A stretch of 64,000 bases of DNA from Gyromitra esculenta. Its lineage: Eukaryota > Ascomycota > Pezizomycetes > Pezizales > Discinaceae. A program made the translations under genes and the position numbers. The first letter of the stretch is position 1. Each line of letters opens with the position of its first letter. Location: positions 3,472,001 to 3,536,000 of the forward strand of contig JBCAML010000002.1 of the NCBI GenBank assembly GCA_038503075.1. The letters are read 5' to 3'. A model generated the notes under the pieces. It searched no databases. It saw only the letters and a list, made by a program, of their open reading frames with translations, and was not told the origin of the DNA. Positions 33,873-44,730 of the stretch are shown here, in pieces.

Positions 33873-36593
33873 CTAAGTCTCAGCAACTGGCTCACAATCG
33901 GCCCCACCTCCTCCCGTACTGTTTGACAACCCTCCAACTTCAACGGCAGCTTGATCAGATTCGGTTTTCGTAATTTCAACCTCCGTACGGGTGAGCTTCT
34001 CAGCTGGATGTTGCTTCTCAATGATCTCAGCTTCGGGCTTAGTATCCGCTCTGCTCCTGATAGCCTCGAACTGGGCACCCCCCTCTGATTTGTCCCCAAG
34101 ATCGGTTTTGGTTTTCGCTTGTGGGAAGGCTGCCTCAACATTACTCTCAGCGTCTCTCAAGAGTTTCTGTTCATCCTTCACGACCTTGCTATCCTCGAGA
34201 TCTCTGCTACCCAGAGCGGTCGCACTCGTTTCCTCCTTGATATTCTCGAGTTCATACCCGCTTACATCAATCATCGCTGCATCCTCTCCACTTCTAGTCT
34301 CTTTTTCCGTCGCTTCCTCCGCCTTTCTAGCCCCCATCGCCTGTCCCCCGCTCTCTCTATCATAAAACCCCCAAGTAAACCCCAGACACCCCCACAATTG
34401 CAAAACATCTTCCTTTCCCCTCCTCCCCCTTCCAAAATCCCCTGCCATTCTTCTCGCTTCCTCCACCAATCCCCTACAAACTTTAACATTCTCCGGCGTC
34501 AAAAAGTCCACCGCGACTTTAACACAACTACGTCTATTCCTAACCTGATGGCAGCAGCCCGCCGGCACGAATACCGCATCCCCAGGATCCTGGAAGATCC
34601 GATGACTCCGCACTCCATACTTTTTGTACAACTTAGTTAGATCAGTTTCGGTGAGGTAATATAACTGTCGGTGGATCGGGTCGTCTTGGGGTGCTGCGCC
34701 AGGGTGGGACTTGATGTAAGTGGATGAATTAAGGTATGCACGAATACTACTGGAGGCGAATGGCGGAAATATGTCCCAGATTGCGCCGCAGGCTGGGATG
34801 CCCTTAGAGATGGTGGAAGATGGGGGCGCAAGGGTACCGCCAGCGGAGAACAACATAATGTTCATTGCATCGGTTAGATCGAGATGGAGATTTGTAGTGC
34901 CTTTGACATCTCGAGATTGTAATTTAATTTCTTCGTCATCATTACCTCTCTGGGAAGACTCGGGGAGAAAATCAGGAGCTGGGTAAGCATTATACATTTT
35001 TGGCCCAAGATCAGGCGCGTTATATCCTTCGGGAAAGTGAGCCGCGAGGTTAAACCCGCCCTTACGTGCTGTGTAGGATGGGAATGGAATTGCTGATTCA
35101 AAGTCTCTGAAGAGCTGTGGAAAGGCTGTAGAGAAATCAGCTGACGGAGGCCAGTCTTTGAGTTTGAGAGACTCAGTGCAGGTTGGATCGCCGAATTTGG
35201 AAAAGAAATCAGCAACGGTAGATTCCATAGCACCCCCATCAATGCAGTCGTGGACAAAGCAGGACTGTTGGCCGTGTTTTGCAATAAAATATGCAGCATC
35301 CCAGGGAAGTTTGAAGCGCTCTAGGAAGCCTGTCAAAATCAATGGGACACCACCTTTTCTCCACAGCGCTTGAAATTGACGGAGGTCTAATTGAGAGTAG
35401 TGAGTTTTTGGAGTCGGAAGATATTTCGGTCCCTGATCATTTGGCCAAGAGGGCTGCGAGGTGGGGATAGATATGATATCTAAGGTTGCAGCACCGTTCT
35501 CTTGTTCCTGTTCTTTCGCGGATGGGATACGGCGTTCAACTCTCTCAAGAAGCTTCAAGACCTCGCCATCCAGTGCACGGGTAACGAAGACCATACTATC
35601 GTATATATGGCGGCGTTTTCGCGAGCAGTTATCGAGACTCCGAAAACTGCGAGTATCGCGGACATTAGAAGGTTTCCATCCCTCCCAACAGCTGGGGCAA
35701 AGCTCTGATCCACAACAGCCACAAAGGTAGCTGCCCATATAGATACTTGTTGCACAGGAATCACAGAGGCTACGGCTCTCTGGGATATCAAGGATCCGAA
35801 TCAATGGTCGAGGGCTTCCGGGGAGTGCTCTACCTTCTGTAGGGAGCCCGAGATGAGTGAATTCGTGGTGCTTTTCACGGCGGAGTTGCTCAGCAAAGGT
35901 AGGGGCTATCAAGGAAAGGACATAGTCTGCTTCTGCCTTAAACTCTGCCTCTGCTTTTACGTCGTCTTTCGGCTTAAGATCCGCTGGAATTTTAATGTTG
36001 CCTTCTTCCGCCCGCTCCTTCGGCTCTTCTAAATCTTCATCTTCGTCTTCATCTTCGTCGATAGTAATGATGACAGGTGCTGGTCTTGATCTTGTTCCTC
36101 TTCTAATCGGTTCTTTTGAAGCTACCTTCTTCTTCGGCACTTTCTTCTCTTGCATTTCCTTCTCCTGCACTTTTTTAAGTCCCCTCCTCCGCGGAAGTCG
36201 ATCCAAGTTTGTGCGGAACGCATAATCACTGTAGTCTGTTTTTCCATTGACATGTCTGAATGCGCGTAGATTAACGAAACGACAGCTACCGCTGAAAATT
36301 TGCCTCTCAGTGCAACTCATGCATTTCTCGGGGAAATCTATGCCAGGGTAATTATTCAGACTGTATTGCGTGCATGAGCGTTCCTGTATTGCTGTATATT
36401 CTGGAGTGATGAGTTTCGCGATATAAGCGGAGACCTCGCCAGATTTAGCAGGTTCGGACCTAGCAGATTTGGGAACACGTTTCTTTGGCGCAGCTGTAGC
36501 AGTGGATTTGCGACGTGCTGGTTTAGTGGGGGCACCATAATCATCATCACTGTCGGAGTCAATGGTAGCTGATTTTCGCTTTCTGAAGGCCAT
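33873..36593 (-). CDS. KDM3-like JmjC-domain protein, probable histone demethylase (906 aa)
   Basis: Likely an Fe(II)/2-oxoglutarate-dependent nuclear enzyme of the KDM3 (JHDM2) type, whose animal members demethylate H3K9. A basic N-terminus with RKRKS and KKRVPK looks like a nuclear signal. Cysteine pairs occur near residue 90 (CMSC) and in a zinc-binding cluster at about residues 274-303 (CDSC...CGCCGSELCPSCW). The JmjC core keeps the metal ligands HLD in TNLHLDLTDAMNIM (about residues 567-569) and the distal His in FVPAGCCHQVRN (about residue 681). The linker and the last ~170 residues are charged and Glu-rich. The whole gene is a single open frame, unlike its intron-rich neighbours. Its activity cannot be judged from sequence alone. 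Confidence 0.85.
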   Translation of the reverse strand: MAFRKRKSATIDSDSDDDYGAPTKPARRKSTATAAPKKRVPKSARSEPAKSGEVSAYIAKLITPEYTAIQERSCTQYSLNNYPGIDFPEKCMSCTERQIFSGSCRFVNLRAFRHVNGKTDYSDYAFRTNLDRLPRRRGLKKVQEKEMQEKKVPKKKVASKEPIRRGTRSRPAPVIITIDEDEDEDEDLEEPKERAEEGNIKIPADLKPKDDVKAEAEFKAEADYVLSLIAPTFAEQLRREKHHEFTHLGLPTEGRALPGSPRPLIRILDIPESRSLCDSCATSIYMGSYLCGCCGSELCPSCWEGWKPSNVRDTRSFRSLDNCSRKRRHIYDSMVFVTRALDGEVLKLLERVERRIPSAKEQEQENGAATLDIISIPTSQPSWPNDQGPKYLPTPKTHYSQLDLRQFQALWRKGGVPLILTGFLERFKLPWDAAYFIAKHGQQSCFVHDCIDGGAMESTVADFFSKFGDPTCTESLKLKDWPPSADFSTAFPQLFRDFESAIPFPSYTARKGGFNLAAHFPEGYNAPDLGPKMYNAYPAPDFLPESSQRGNDDEEIKLQSRDVKGTTNLHLDLTDAMNIMLFSAGGTLAPPSSTISKGIPACGAIWDIFPPFASSSIRAYLNSSTYIKSHPGAAPQDDPIHRQLYYLTETDLTKLYKKYGVRSHRIFQDPGDAVFVPAGCCHQVRNRRSCVKVAVDFLTPENVKVCRGLVEEARRMAGDFGRGRRGKEDVLQLWGCLGFTWGFYDRESGGQAMGARKAEEATEKETRSGEDAAMIDVSGYELENIKEETSATALGSRDLEDSKVVKDEQKLLRDAESNVEAAFPQAKTKTDLGDKSEGGAQFEAIRSRADTKPEAEIIEKQHPAEKLTRTEVEITKTESDQAAVEVGGLSNSTGGGGADCEPVAET

Positions 36594-37859
36594 GATAATA
36601 GTGATATTAGATGCTGGTGGATGGGAGGAGGTAGTCGAAGGGGTTGTTTGTGGGGTGAGGTTGGACGACGCGTTTAGAAGCTTGCGTCACATCCTTGTCC
36701 TTTCCGACACGCCAAGCCACGAACATCAAACGTTTATTTCTTCATGCACTACTGGACTACAGTCGATATGCCGAATGCCAAGTATTGAGTTTATTCCGTA
36801 CGTGACAGTAAGCTATTTCATAAAAGCAAATAATTCCTAGGTCCAGGGCACCATAAAATCTTAGGGTCAGGGGGTTGAGTCTATGAAAGACACTAGTACC
36901 CCTCTTTAATAGGGTAAATCCGTGACAGCAAATACTATTTGTATAGTGGTAGGGGTTTAGTACATCCTACCTCCCATATATACGGTGTATGGTAGCAAAA
37001 AATCCGGGACAGCAAATTCACCCTGGTGGTAGAAATCTATAGCAGTGAATTTGTACGTGACAGCAAGGGATCCAGTGCAGCGAGTTCCAGAATATCGAGT
37101 TGCGGCTGTATACAATAAATTCATATCTCTGGTCACTATTTGTACATGCATCTCACCTTGTCTAGTTGAACCACTCGTTCCAAAGCCACTTGCGGTAGAA
37201 ACTACATTAAAATTTTAAGGCCAGCCTCATTGGCTCAGGTTACCACACAAGTTTGGTATCATGTGTCTTCTATATTCTTTCAATCTCATTTTAGAGATAG
37301 GTCTTGAGATCTTTATGGAGACACATATTCTGTTCATTTAGCTGGCCGTTGCGATTCCTAAACCCCGGAGAAATGTGGGCAACCCCAGAGGCTTGGGAAA
37401 AGGAGTGAGTGAGCATTTGTGACTTTATTCCATCATAACTGCATGTAGTATACATACTGCTATGCTCAATCGATTATCAGAGCAAATAGAGCGAGGGATC
37501 TAATCGATTCACATAAGTTAGCTTCGGATCCATCACAAAACCATCCTACTTTCTCACTAGCGCCCCAGACTACTAATCGCTCTTCTAAATCCAACTGCCA
37601 CTGCTCCAGCCAAAACTATTGGAATTCAATCTTACACTTGCTAAATAAGACCGATGGAAGAAAAATTAAATTCCATTACTCATATGAGACGTAGAGTTAA
37701 ACATACGAGTCACAGACCCTAGAGCGAACACTAAATCCCAAAATTATCGGTACTCGCCCATTGACCCCTCCTTTCCTCCTTTCCTACTTATGTATCTAAT
37801 CCGTTCACCAGCATATCCCGCCACTTACCTACGTACTATCCCTTTCAAAAAGAAAGAAA
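36594..37859. other. Divergent intergenic region with CGTGACAGCA repeats
   Basis: Promoter space of the JmjC gene (minus) and of the unrecognised gene (plus). The motif CGTGACAG(C/T)A occurs at about 36801, 36921, 37005 (one mismatch) and 37056. The middle copies are embedded in longer similar units (AAATCC.TGACAGCAAAT...GTGGTAG). No gene is supported. Confidence 0.5.
36801..37066. repeat. Four spaced copies of CGTGACAG(C/T)A
   Basis: Direct copies at about 36801, 36921, 37005 (CGGGACAGCA) and 37056, all the same way round. Two of them start units of about 50-80 bp that resemble one another. They could be relics of a short tandem or inserted repeat, or regulatory sites upstream of the JmjC gene. 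I cannot decide between these. Confidence 0.55.
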
Positions 37860-39639
37860 ATGCACCTACCGCCTCGTGGAAGAAATTACCGGCCTCAGCG
37901 CCCCTCGAAGTCACTTAACTCAGAAACTCTAGCAAAGCGAATTCAAACCTACTTAGCCCCCCTCTACAAACCAACACCAGAATCCGACTGTAAACAGTGG
38001 AAAAATAAATTTATATCCTCAACCTGCATTCCAGAGCCAGTTTGTGGCCCTAAGTACCCAAAACACGCAAAGCGCGTCTACACCCCAACTCACTATATCG
38101 CCCTCCCTAAAACCCCTTCTCCAGGCAGAAGTTTAGTGTTCTCACCTGAGTCACTCCCAAATTCTGCGATTTTATCTATTGGCGAGGCACTCGGAGCTCG
38201 AAGTATGTCGTTTTATAAACATCTCCCATCTGCTAAAATAGGCCCAAATTAACATCCAAGAGTAGCACCCAACCCTACGAGCCAATCCGGGAGCGGGAGC
38301 ACTAAATATCGCAATACCGAGTTCTATACAACCATCGAAGAGGAGCTAACTCTACAAAAAGAGCTTCAGATAATAAAAATCTTTGAGGATAAACGTATGT
38401 TATTGACAGAACACCTCCCCCTTATCCTTCATAAACTGTTTTAACGCTACAAATATACCAGCTCCTCCGCCCACAGCCAAGGTATGGTGGAAAGTATTCC
38501 ACAAAACAGCCTCTAGCGCCGGTGCCGAGTGGGAAGAGCCAACAAACCAAAGCAGTATCTTCTTGCATGCCCACCAAGAAGCGAAAACCGAACATGACGC
38601 GTTCATGACGAGACTTGTGGCCGCGTATTCAGATATAGGACCCAGCGAGCCCGCGCCGGCTGAGGGAGAGGACGAGAACGAGGGTAAACCAATAGTGGAA
38701 TGGATCGAAGACATCAACGACCCTTCGAATTCCAAATTGGATATTGCTAATAGCATCTTCTTCGAGTCCATGATCAATTCTAGTTATGCCTACGCTCGGG
38801 TTCCTCGGTGCGCTGGCACCTCATACTCAGACCGGAGGTATACGTATGGATTTCCGAATAAACTCAAAACCAATACTCGCCCTCACCACGATACAGCGGC
38901 CTCTGCATCTATGCCCTCAGATCAGATTGAATCTGCCTGGCCCGAGTCCCTCCTTTCCCTCACGACTTATCACGAAGACCTCAGCCAGAGTCAAATCGCC
39001 TCTAAACCCGCGCCGAGAAGTGAATCTCTTTTTCAGACATGGTTGGATGAAGCTAACCCCTCCATTCGGTGCTCAAAACACGCTGTAGAGTCAGGAGGTA
39101 AATTTTTGGCACCATTTGAAACCGCGAGGTTTGATGGTTTGTCGAAACTTGGTTTTCCTCCCATCATGGTGAACGATACAGTAAAGACACAGGGTGGAGG
39201 AATTGGAATTCAGGAGTATGAAATGACAAAGACGTCAGGCTTGCCCCAAAGCTGGGAAAGGCAGAAGTGGGGACAGAGAAGTCAACGACTGAGCTTCATG
39301 CCTGGGCTAAAACCTCAAAAGACCAAATCTTCGACTACACTATTTTCGAAACCGATATTTGGGAAGATATCAATTCCCACACTAGAACCGAGTTTGTCCC
39401 TAAATTCACGGGGCTTGGCCGCAGTTAGCGAAACACCAGTTTGGTGCACCAGATTTGGCGGCATCTTCAGAACAGAACCGAAGCGGCGAGGCGAAAGAAG
39501 AAGTGTCGTATTCGCACAATTCAGAACTATTGTACTGGTATTGATCGTTATCTTGAGGCTACGGAAGCCGATAGTTTATGGTATGATGTGGAAAACTAGA
39601 GATAGGAAGGAGAACACGAATATCTTGGATGGTGAGTAA
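37860..39639 (+). CDS. Unrecognised protein, three-exon model (550 aa)
   Basis: No known family is recognised. Joining 37860-38202, 38263-38394 and 38462-39639 gives 551 codons with consistent phase. The donors are GTATGT in both cases and the second intron has a TTAACG-like branch site. The product is polar and Pro/Ser/Lys-rich with an acidic patch (EGEDENEGKPIVEWIEDIND) and a hydrophobic stretch near the C-terminus (TIVLVLIVILRL). No signal peptide is seen. It may be a lineage-specific gene. The long exon 3 has no ATG of its own at its left end, so upstream exons are needed. The C-terminus could be extended by an unseen exon, since GGTGAGT sits at the stop. Confidence 0.45.
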
Positions 39640-40685
39640 AGGATATAGAAAGCGGTTTTTAGTAGTGCTTTTGAATTCTTTGGACATGGCCATGGTTTTC
39701 CCTTTAAAAATATGGCTGGCATGGCTATATGTAGAGTGATAAAAGGTTTGCGTTCACGGACATCAGGACTATGTACATTTATCTCTTTTGGTTTCGAACT
39801 TTGCAAATTTTTGTTTTAAGCTCCTATGGTTGTGTTGCAGAGATATAAAAAACACTTATTACTGGTACCCGCGCCGAGTACCAGCCAATTCATATCTAAT
39901 CTAGGAGCCCTCCTATATAATACCAATATGTTAACGCATAGCTAGTACTTCCTGATCTTTGCATATACCTGCAGTCAGCTTTCTCATCAACTCATATCGA
40001 GTCACATTCCTCCTCTCCCCGAGGAAGATAGAGGTCTATTCCGTAAAGCTGCTTTTCTTTGATAATAACCAATGTTCGAGACGCTTGTCTTGTCCTAGGT
40101 GGGCACAGAAACCACGTCTACGAAGAAAGGCCATACTGACAGAGATTTCCAAGACCCAAGAAGTGAAGCTTTGTTGTATTAGCACATAGCATGCAGACCA
40201 TAAAGTGGTAGCAGAAACTAGCTAATTCCGGCCGTGAGTTTCTAATTACCCCTGAAAATAGGCAAAATGACTCAAAATCAACAAAATGAGCAACAAGGCA
40301 TGAAAAACTGTAGCCACTTTGGTGGAAGCAATACAAAAATAAAAAACAATCTCGCTAACCAGTACAGTCTTTTCCGACCACACGACGAAACTAGGCAGTC
40401 GGCGGAGAGGGGTCGGGGAGAGCAACAGTGGTTTAGGGTTCTGAGGCCTGCAAGTATTTGCGGTGGTAAACCCTTGTTCGTCAAGTGCCCAGTTCCATCG
40501 TGTGGCCGGGAGAGACTGTACTTCCTGACCGTTACTCCAGATCTTCCCCCATTGACTCTAGACAGTTGCCCGATGGGCGTTTATATCATATTCGTCATGC
40601 ATTCATTTGAAGCTCTATTCACATAATCATCTTAAACTCTCACAGCCCGCCTCCCCTCTCGACAAACTCAAAGCTAAATAGCTAG
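39640..40685. other. Convergent intergenic region
   Basis: Between the unrecognised gene and NEDD8. Overlapping frames on both strands around 40267-40626 are open for ~100 codons but show no domain. I regard them as chance. Confidence 0.4.
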
Positions 40686-41113
40686 CTACCTCCCTCCACG
40701 AAGAGCCAAAACCAAATGCAGGGTTGCGCCACCCTCAAGACCGTACTCCTTTGCCTCTTTATCATCAGCCCTGAGGTGAGTTAGATTTCAAGTTCGTGTT
40801 AAGAAGTGGAGCCATGGGCCACAAACATTTGTTTCCCACCGAAAATGAGCCTTTGCTGGACTGGTGGGATACCCTCCTTCTCCTCGACACGCTCCTTGAT
40901 ACGCGAGACCTATATGTAGCAATGTCAGCCAAAACAACGCGAATAAGTTGCCGCTTGAAATTGGGGTATGGTGGTGGTAGGGATGAGAACGTACCTTATA
41001 TTCTGGTTCGATATCGAGCTCTATCTCCTTACCAGTCAGGGTACGTACTCTGTAGCCTTCAGTCAACTCTGTCAAAGACCTAACACAAACTCCAGAACCC
41101 ACTTGATCAGCAT
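40686..41113 (-). CDS. RUB1: NEDD8/Rub1 ubiquitin-like modifier (77 aa)
   Basis: Conjugated to cullins to activate cullin-RING ubiquitin ligases. Four exons (41113-41103, 41049-40995, 40909-40827, 40770-40686) encode a ubiquitin fold starting [19 protein letters not shown], continuing [16 protein letters not shown] and [19 protein letters not shown], and ending [11 protein letters not shown]. Features separating NEDD8 from ubiquitin are [12 protein letters not shown], the [14 protein letters not shown] helix and Ala at the position before LRGG (ubiquitin has Arg). One residue follows the Gly-Gly, so the precursor needs trimming. The first coding exon is only 11 nt. Its start is 672 bp from the divergent epimerase-like gene. 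The gene also functionally matches the F-box genes elsewhere in the window, without genetic linkage. Confidence 0.93.
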
Positions 41114-41785
41114 TTTTACGGTAGGATAGCTGTTGCTGCTGGTACGGTCGGTAGTGCTGTCGAGGTGGAGGAGGGAGAGGTCGTTAAGTAGTGCAGTGGT
41201 AATTATAACGGTAGTTCCTTTAGGTATATAGGTTCTCTGGAATGAAGATACTCCTATTGATGATATTGCTATAGGGGAGGGGAGAACAGCTGAGGGTGGA
41301 GGAGGAAGCGAGTGGTCACCAGGGACAGACGCTGGACGACTCGCGCAACACGCGAGGAGGGGTCAAACCGCGGCTGAAGTGGGGCGTGACCCATGGGATG
41401 TGATTAGTCAAATATTTTATTCTTCGCTTATCAGATCTTGTAGATGGATTAGATAAATATACATTGGTCAGAATATCAATCTACTAATACCTAGGTGATA
41501 GTACATGGTCTCTAGAGTGCTACTACACAGCTTCCTTCTTCAACCCTAATAAACACTCGGCGCTAAAGAGCTGCCCACACTACAATCTCGTGAGACGAAC
41601 TGTCTGTCCCCCTTCCCTCAACAGAGCACTACGCGTCAGCTCTTCAACCCCTTTCTCAACATGTCTATCACCAACCGGCGTTATTACTCTTCGAAGCTCC
41701 CTCCACTTTTCACCCTTCAAGAGCATCCATACCCCGAAACAAAAATCCCCCAAATCATAAAAAGAAAAAAATCCGCGTACCATAA
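41114..41785. promoter_or_regulatory. Shared divergent promoter region of NEDD8 and epimerase-like gene
   Basis: Start codons of two divergent genes bound this 672 bp stretch. It is likely to hold both promoters. No single element can be assigned; GC-rich sequence at 41275-41400 stands out from the surrounding A+T-rich DNA. Confidence 0.5.
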
Positions 41786-42740
41786 ATGAAAATAATACTA
41801 ACCGGTGCAACCGGCTTCATCGGCAGCGAAGTCCTCCGCCAATGTCTTCAAAACCCGTCCATAACCCTTATCACAGTCATAGCCCGCCGCCCCCTTCCGG
41901 ACGAACTTGGCTCCCCCAAGATCCGCCAAGTCCTCTGCAAAGACGAATTAGAATGGCTTGAATGGGGGCCTTCCATGATGCGTTGGGTCGACGGTAGCGA
42001 AGCATGTATCTGGTTCTCTCCCTGATCGGAAACTCGGATCAATAAATAGAGTAGTGGTATTAACACAGCCAGGTGCATCGGCGGCCTTCCCAAGTCTTTC
42101 CCATCTCCTGAATCATACCTATCTGCAACTACTACCCTCCCCCTCGCTGCAGCACGCGCATTCTCGCCGCTCGCAACACTAGACAGGAAGTTTCGTTTCC
42201 TATACCTGTCTACCTTCAACGCCGATGTAACAGAATCTAAATGGCGTGCATTCGAAAAGACGTCCGCATACCTCAAGGGCCGTACCGAGCGTACCTTACT
42301 TGAAATGGTGAAGAGCCACCCGCTGCAGGTGCAGTACGAGCTATACACGTTCAGGTTGGGGAGCGTATTGGACCGGCAGGGCAATATAACGCGAAACGGG
42401 TTTGGAGGAAGAGTGGGGAGGCTATGTGCACCAACTGTGCCGGTAGGGGTGTTGGCCAAGAATTTGATCGATGTATGTTTCTTTGTCTTATTGCCCTCCC
42501 CGTGGATGAGCAAGGCTAATTGCACAGATTGCGGTGAATGGGTATGGTGAACTGGGGCCTTCCGTGTCCTTCGAGAATAAGGAGATCCTAGAGAGGGGAT
42601 TTGAGTTTGAGCAGCATGAGGCAGAAAAGAAAAGAAAGAAGGAGAAAATGGCGGGTATGGCCGAACAGCCTAAAAACAAGGGTAAATCGATAAAGTCGAA
42701 ATCAAGCTTTGTACGACGGATTACAGAGGAGATATTTTGA
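41786..42740 (+). CDS. NAD(P)-binding epimerase-like (atypical SDR) protein (279 aa)
   Basis: Three exons (41786-42012, 42073-42472, 42528-42740) form 280 codons. The N-terminus MKIILTGATGFIGSEVLRQC is a classic Rossmann TGxxGxxG motif. The first splice gives SEACIWCIGGLPKSFPS, then FRFLYLSTFNADVTESKW and KGRTERTLLEM, typical of atypical short-chain dehydrogenases in the NAD(P)H-binding/epimerase group. The usual YxxxK catalytic pair is not evident, so it may bind nucleotide without classical SDR chemistry. The C-terminus is a Lys/Glu-rich helix. The pathway is unknown. It diverges from NEDD8. Confidence 0.8.
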
Positions 42741-44558
42741 TAGTTGCGGTCAATGAGGATGTTCATAGAGAGATTGCTGTGATACTTTAAGCTTCAGTAG
42801 GTCTAAACAGAGTATACATATTTGTTAATTTCAGATGGGAAAATTTACCTCTTAATGTTTCATTCTTCGCGCCTTTTATCGGGCTTATAAAAGCTTAAAT
42901 TCAGGCTTCGATGAAGGTCATGAGTAGATATATATGTATTTCTCGGCGGTGACCAGCCTTTCAATTAAAGGTACTGATATCTCGAACCTATAGTAATATT
43001 AATATGAACAGAGTTACTAATGTGCTGAGATGAAAGCACAGACTACATGTAGTCTATGTGGCTGTGCATAATTCACTTTTGGCTAACAAGCATGCATATG
43101 CAGTATGGTACTAGACCATTGAGTCGAGTAGACGCATGAGATATCACTCGCATAGCTGTCCACAAACATAACCCTATTTACCCCACTCATTTATTTAGAG
43201 AAGTATATGTGGTTTGATGATTAACTAGCGCTTTGGGTCTAGAAAGTCATGTAGAAAATAATAGAAAATATCGCTTAATTATTGCAAAGCTACATGTATG
43301 AGAAAAAGGGTTTTAATTAGCCAGATGAAACCCGAACAAATTGCAGTATATAAGAATAATTGGAAGAGAACAACTATAGTACATGACTTTCAACCTCGTA
43401 CAGTGTTAATTACTCGGTATGATCTTTTCAGGATGTTATTACAGTAGTGGAGAGTGTTCCGAAATGTTTAATGACTTCACAACTAGATTATAGCTATAGA
43501 AAAAGGCGCCAACCCGCTGAGATCATATAGTGAGGACAAAAGTATCGGAAAAGGTAGTCTCGTGCCCAGCCCCTCTCGCGCAGCAGGCAACGGCAGTAGA
43601 GATGGAGACGAGCCTATAGAAAATCCTAGAGATATGTTTTGAAGCGTGTTTTACTGTTTACCCGCGCTTGCAAATTAGTCTGAGAAACGTCCTCAACGAG
43701 TAATTTTCTATATAGAAACGATTGTCCCTCGTCTAAATACTGTAGGACTACCTATTTTGTTCCGGTTTCTGCCTATTTTAGTATATATCTACTCAATGCA
43801 AATAAATTTACAAAGGATAATAAATTCTTTTTTATTTATTTAGACCTATGAGTTGCCACTAGCGTTGAACATCATATCACTGCACTATTTGTCTAACCTG
43901 ACTCGTGCGCATGCATATTCGTGCTTTAACCTTATCCTGTAATATACATATATCGTTTGCAAAAGCTTACGCCTTTCCAGAGGATCAAACCGATCCATCT
44001 GAGTCTAAGTTTACAGGAAGGGAAACATGGAATGCAACCGCCCGATTACACCATATCAGTCAGGTGTTTGCAAGGGCGTATGGCATCATTTCAATACACT
44101 TATTGCCGGTTCCGGATAAGATCAACTGAGGGCTGCTCTTATACTTCTGGACTCCGATAAGGTATGTGTAGCCCACAATACAAGCGGCTCCTAGTTCCGT
44201 GGCTCGAGTGACAACATATGAATACATGTATGCATGCGCAGTTTTAGTCATAGAAACTACATGCACGAGATGATATATGAGCGGTAGTAGAGAACTAACT
44301 ATCCGCATCTTAATTGTCTTTAGTTTCCTATAGTGAAAACTTACAGGGGGAGGCAGAAAGCTTGAGATGCTAGAAAGTGCGTACGTTGAGTAGAAGAGGG
44401 TAAGAATACATTCACTACTCGCAATACATAGCCCTGCTCGACAGAGCAGAGCCAAGAATAAAAAGAAAAAAGGAAAATATGTACGCGCCTCGGGTGTTAG
44501 AAATGTGGGGAAAGCTAGGGTGGTAGAGTAGCTTCAAGTTCATACCATGGCTACCGTA
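42741..44558. other. A+T-rich intergenic region left of MITE
   Basis: No gene seen. Palindromic TACATGTA occurs near 43044 (within GACTACATGTAGTC), 43291 and 44224. The minus-strand frame at 44060-44455 has no recognisable content. Confidence 0.4.
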
Positions 44559-44730
44559 GTATTTGGTGAAATTCGTTCCGCGCTAGTAGGTAAAACACGC
44601 ATAGGACATGTTGATTTTCCATGATTTTCCGCCAAAAGTCCCCCAGCGGCATCATAGATATAGAGTACGTGTATTAACAAATTATATGCATGTCTTACCT
44701 ACTAGCACCGGAACGAATTTCACCAAATAC
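44559..44730. mobile_element. 172-bp MITE with ~38-bp inverted repeats and TA flanks
   Basis: The left end GTATTTGGTGAAATTCGTTC runs on to CTAGTAGGTAA, and the right end carries the reverse complement with a one-base length difference. TA sits at 44557-44558 and 44731-44732. The interior is ~95 bp and non-coding. Confidence 0.87.

Noticed and set aside
40267..40626. 119-codon plus-strand frame and overlapping 68-codon minus frame
   Set aside because: Mutually overlapping, low-complexity start, no family features; most likely chance.
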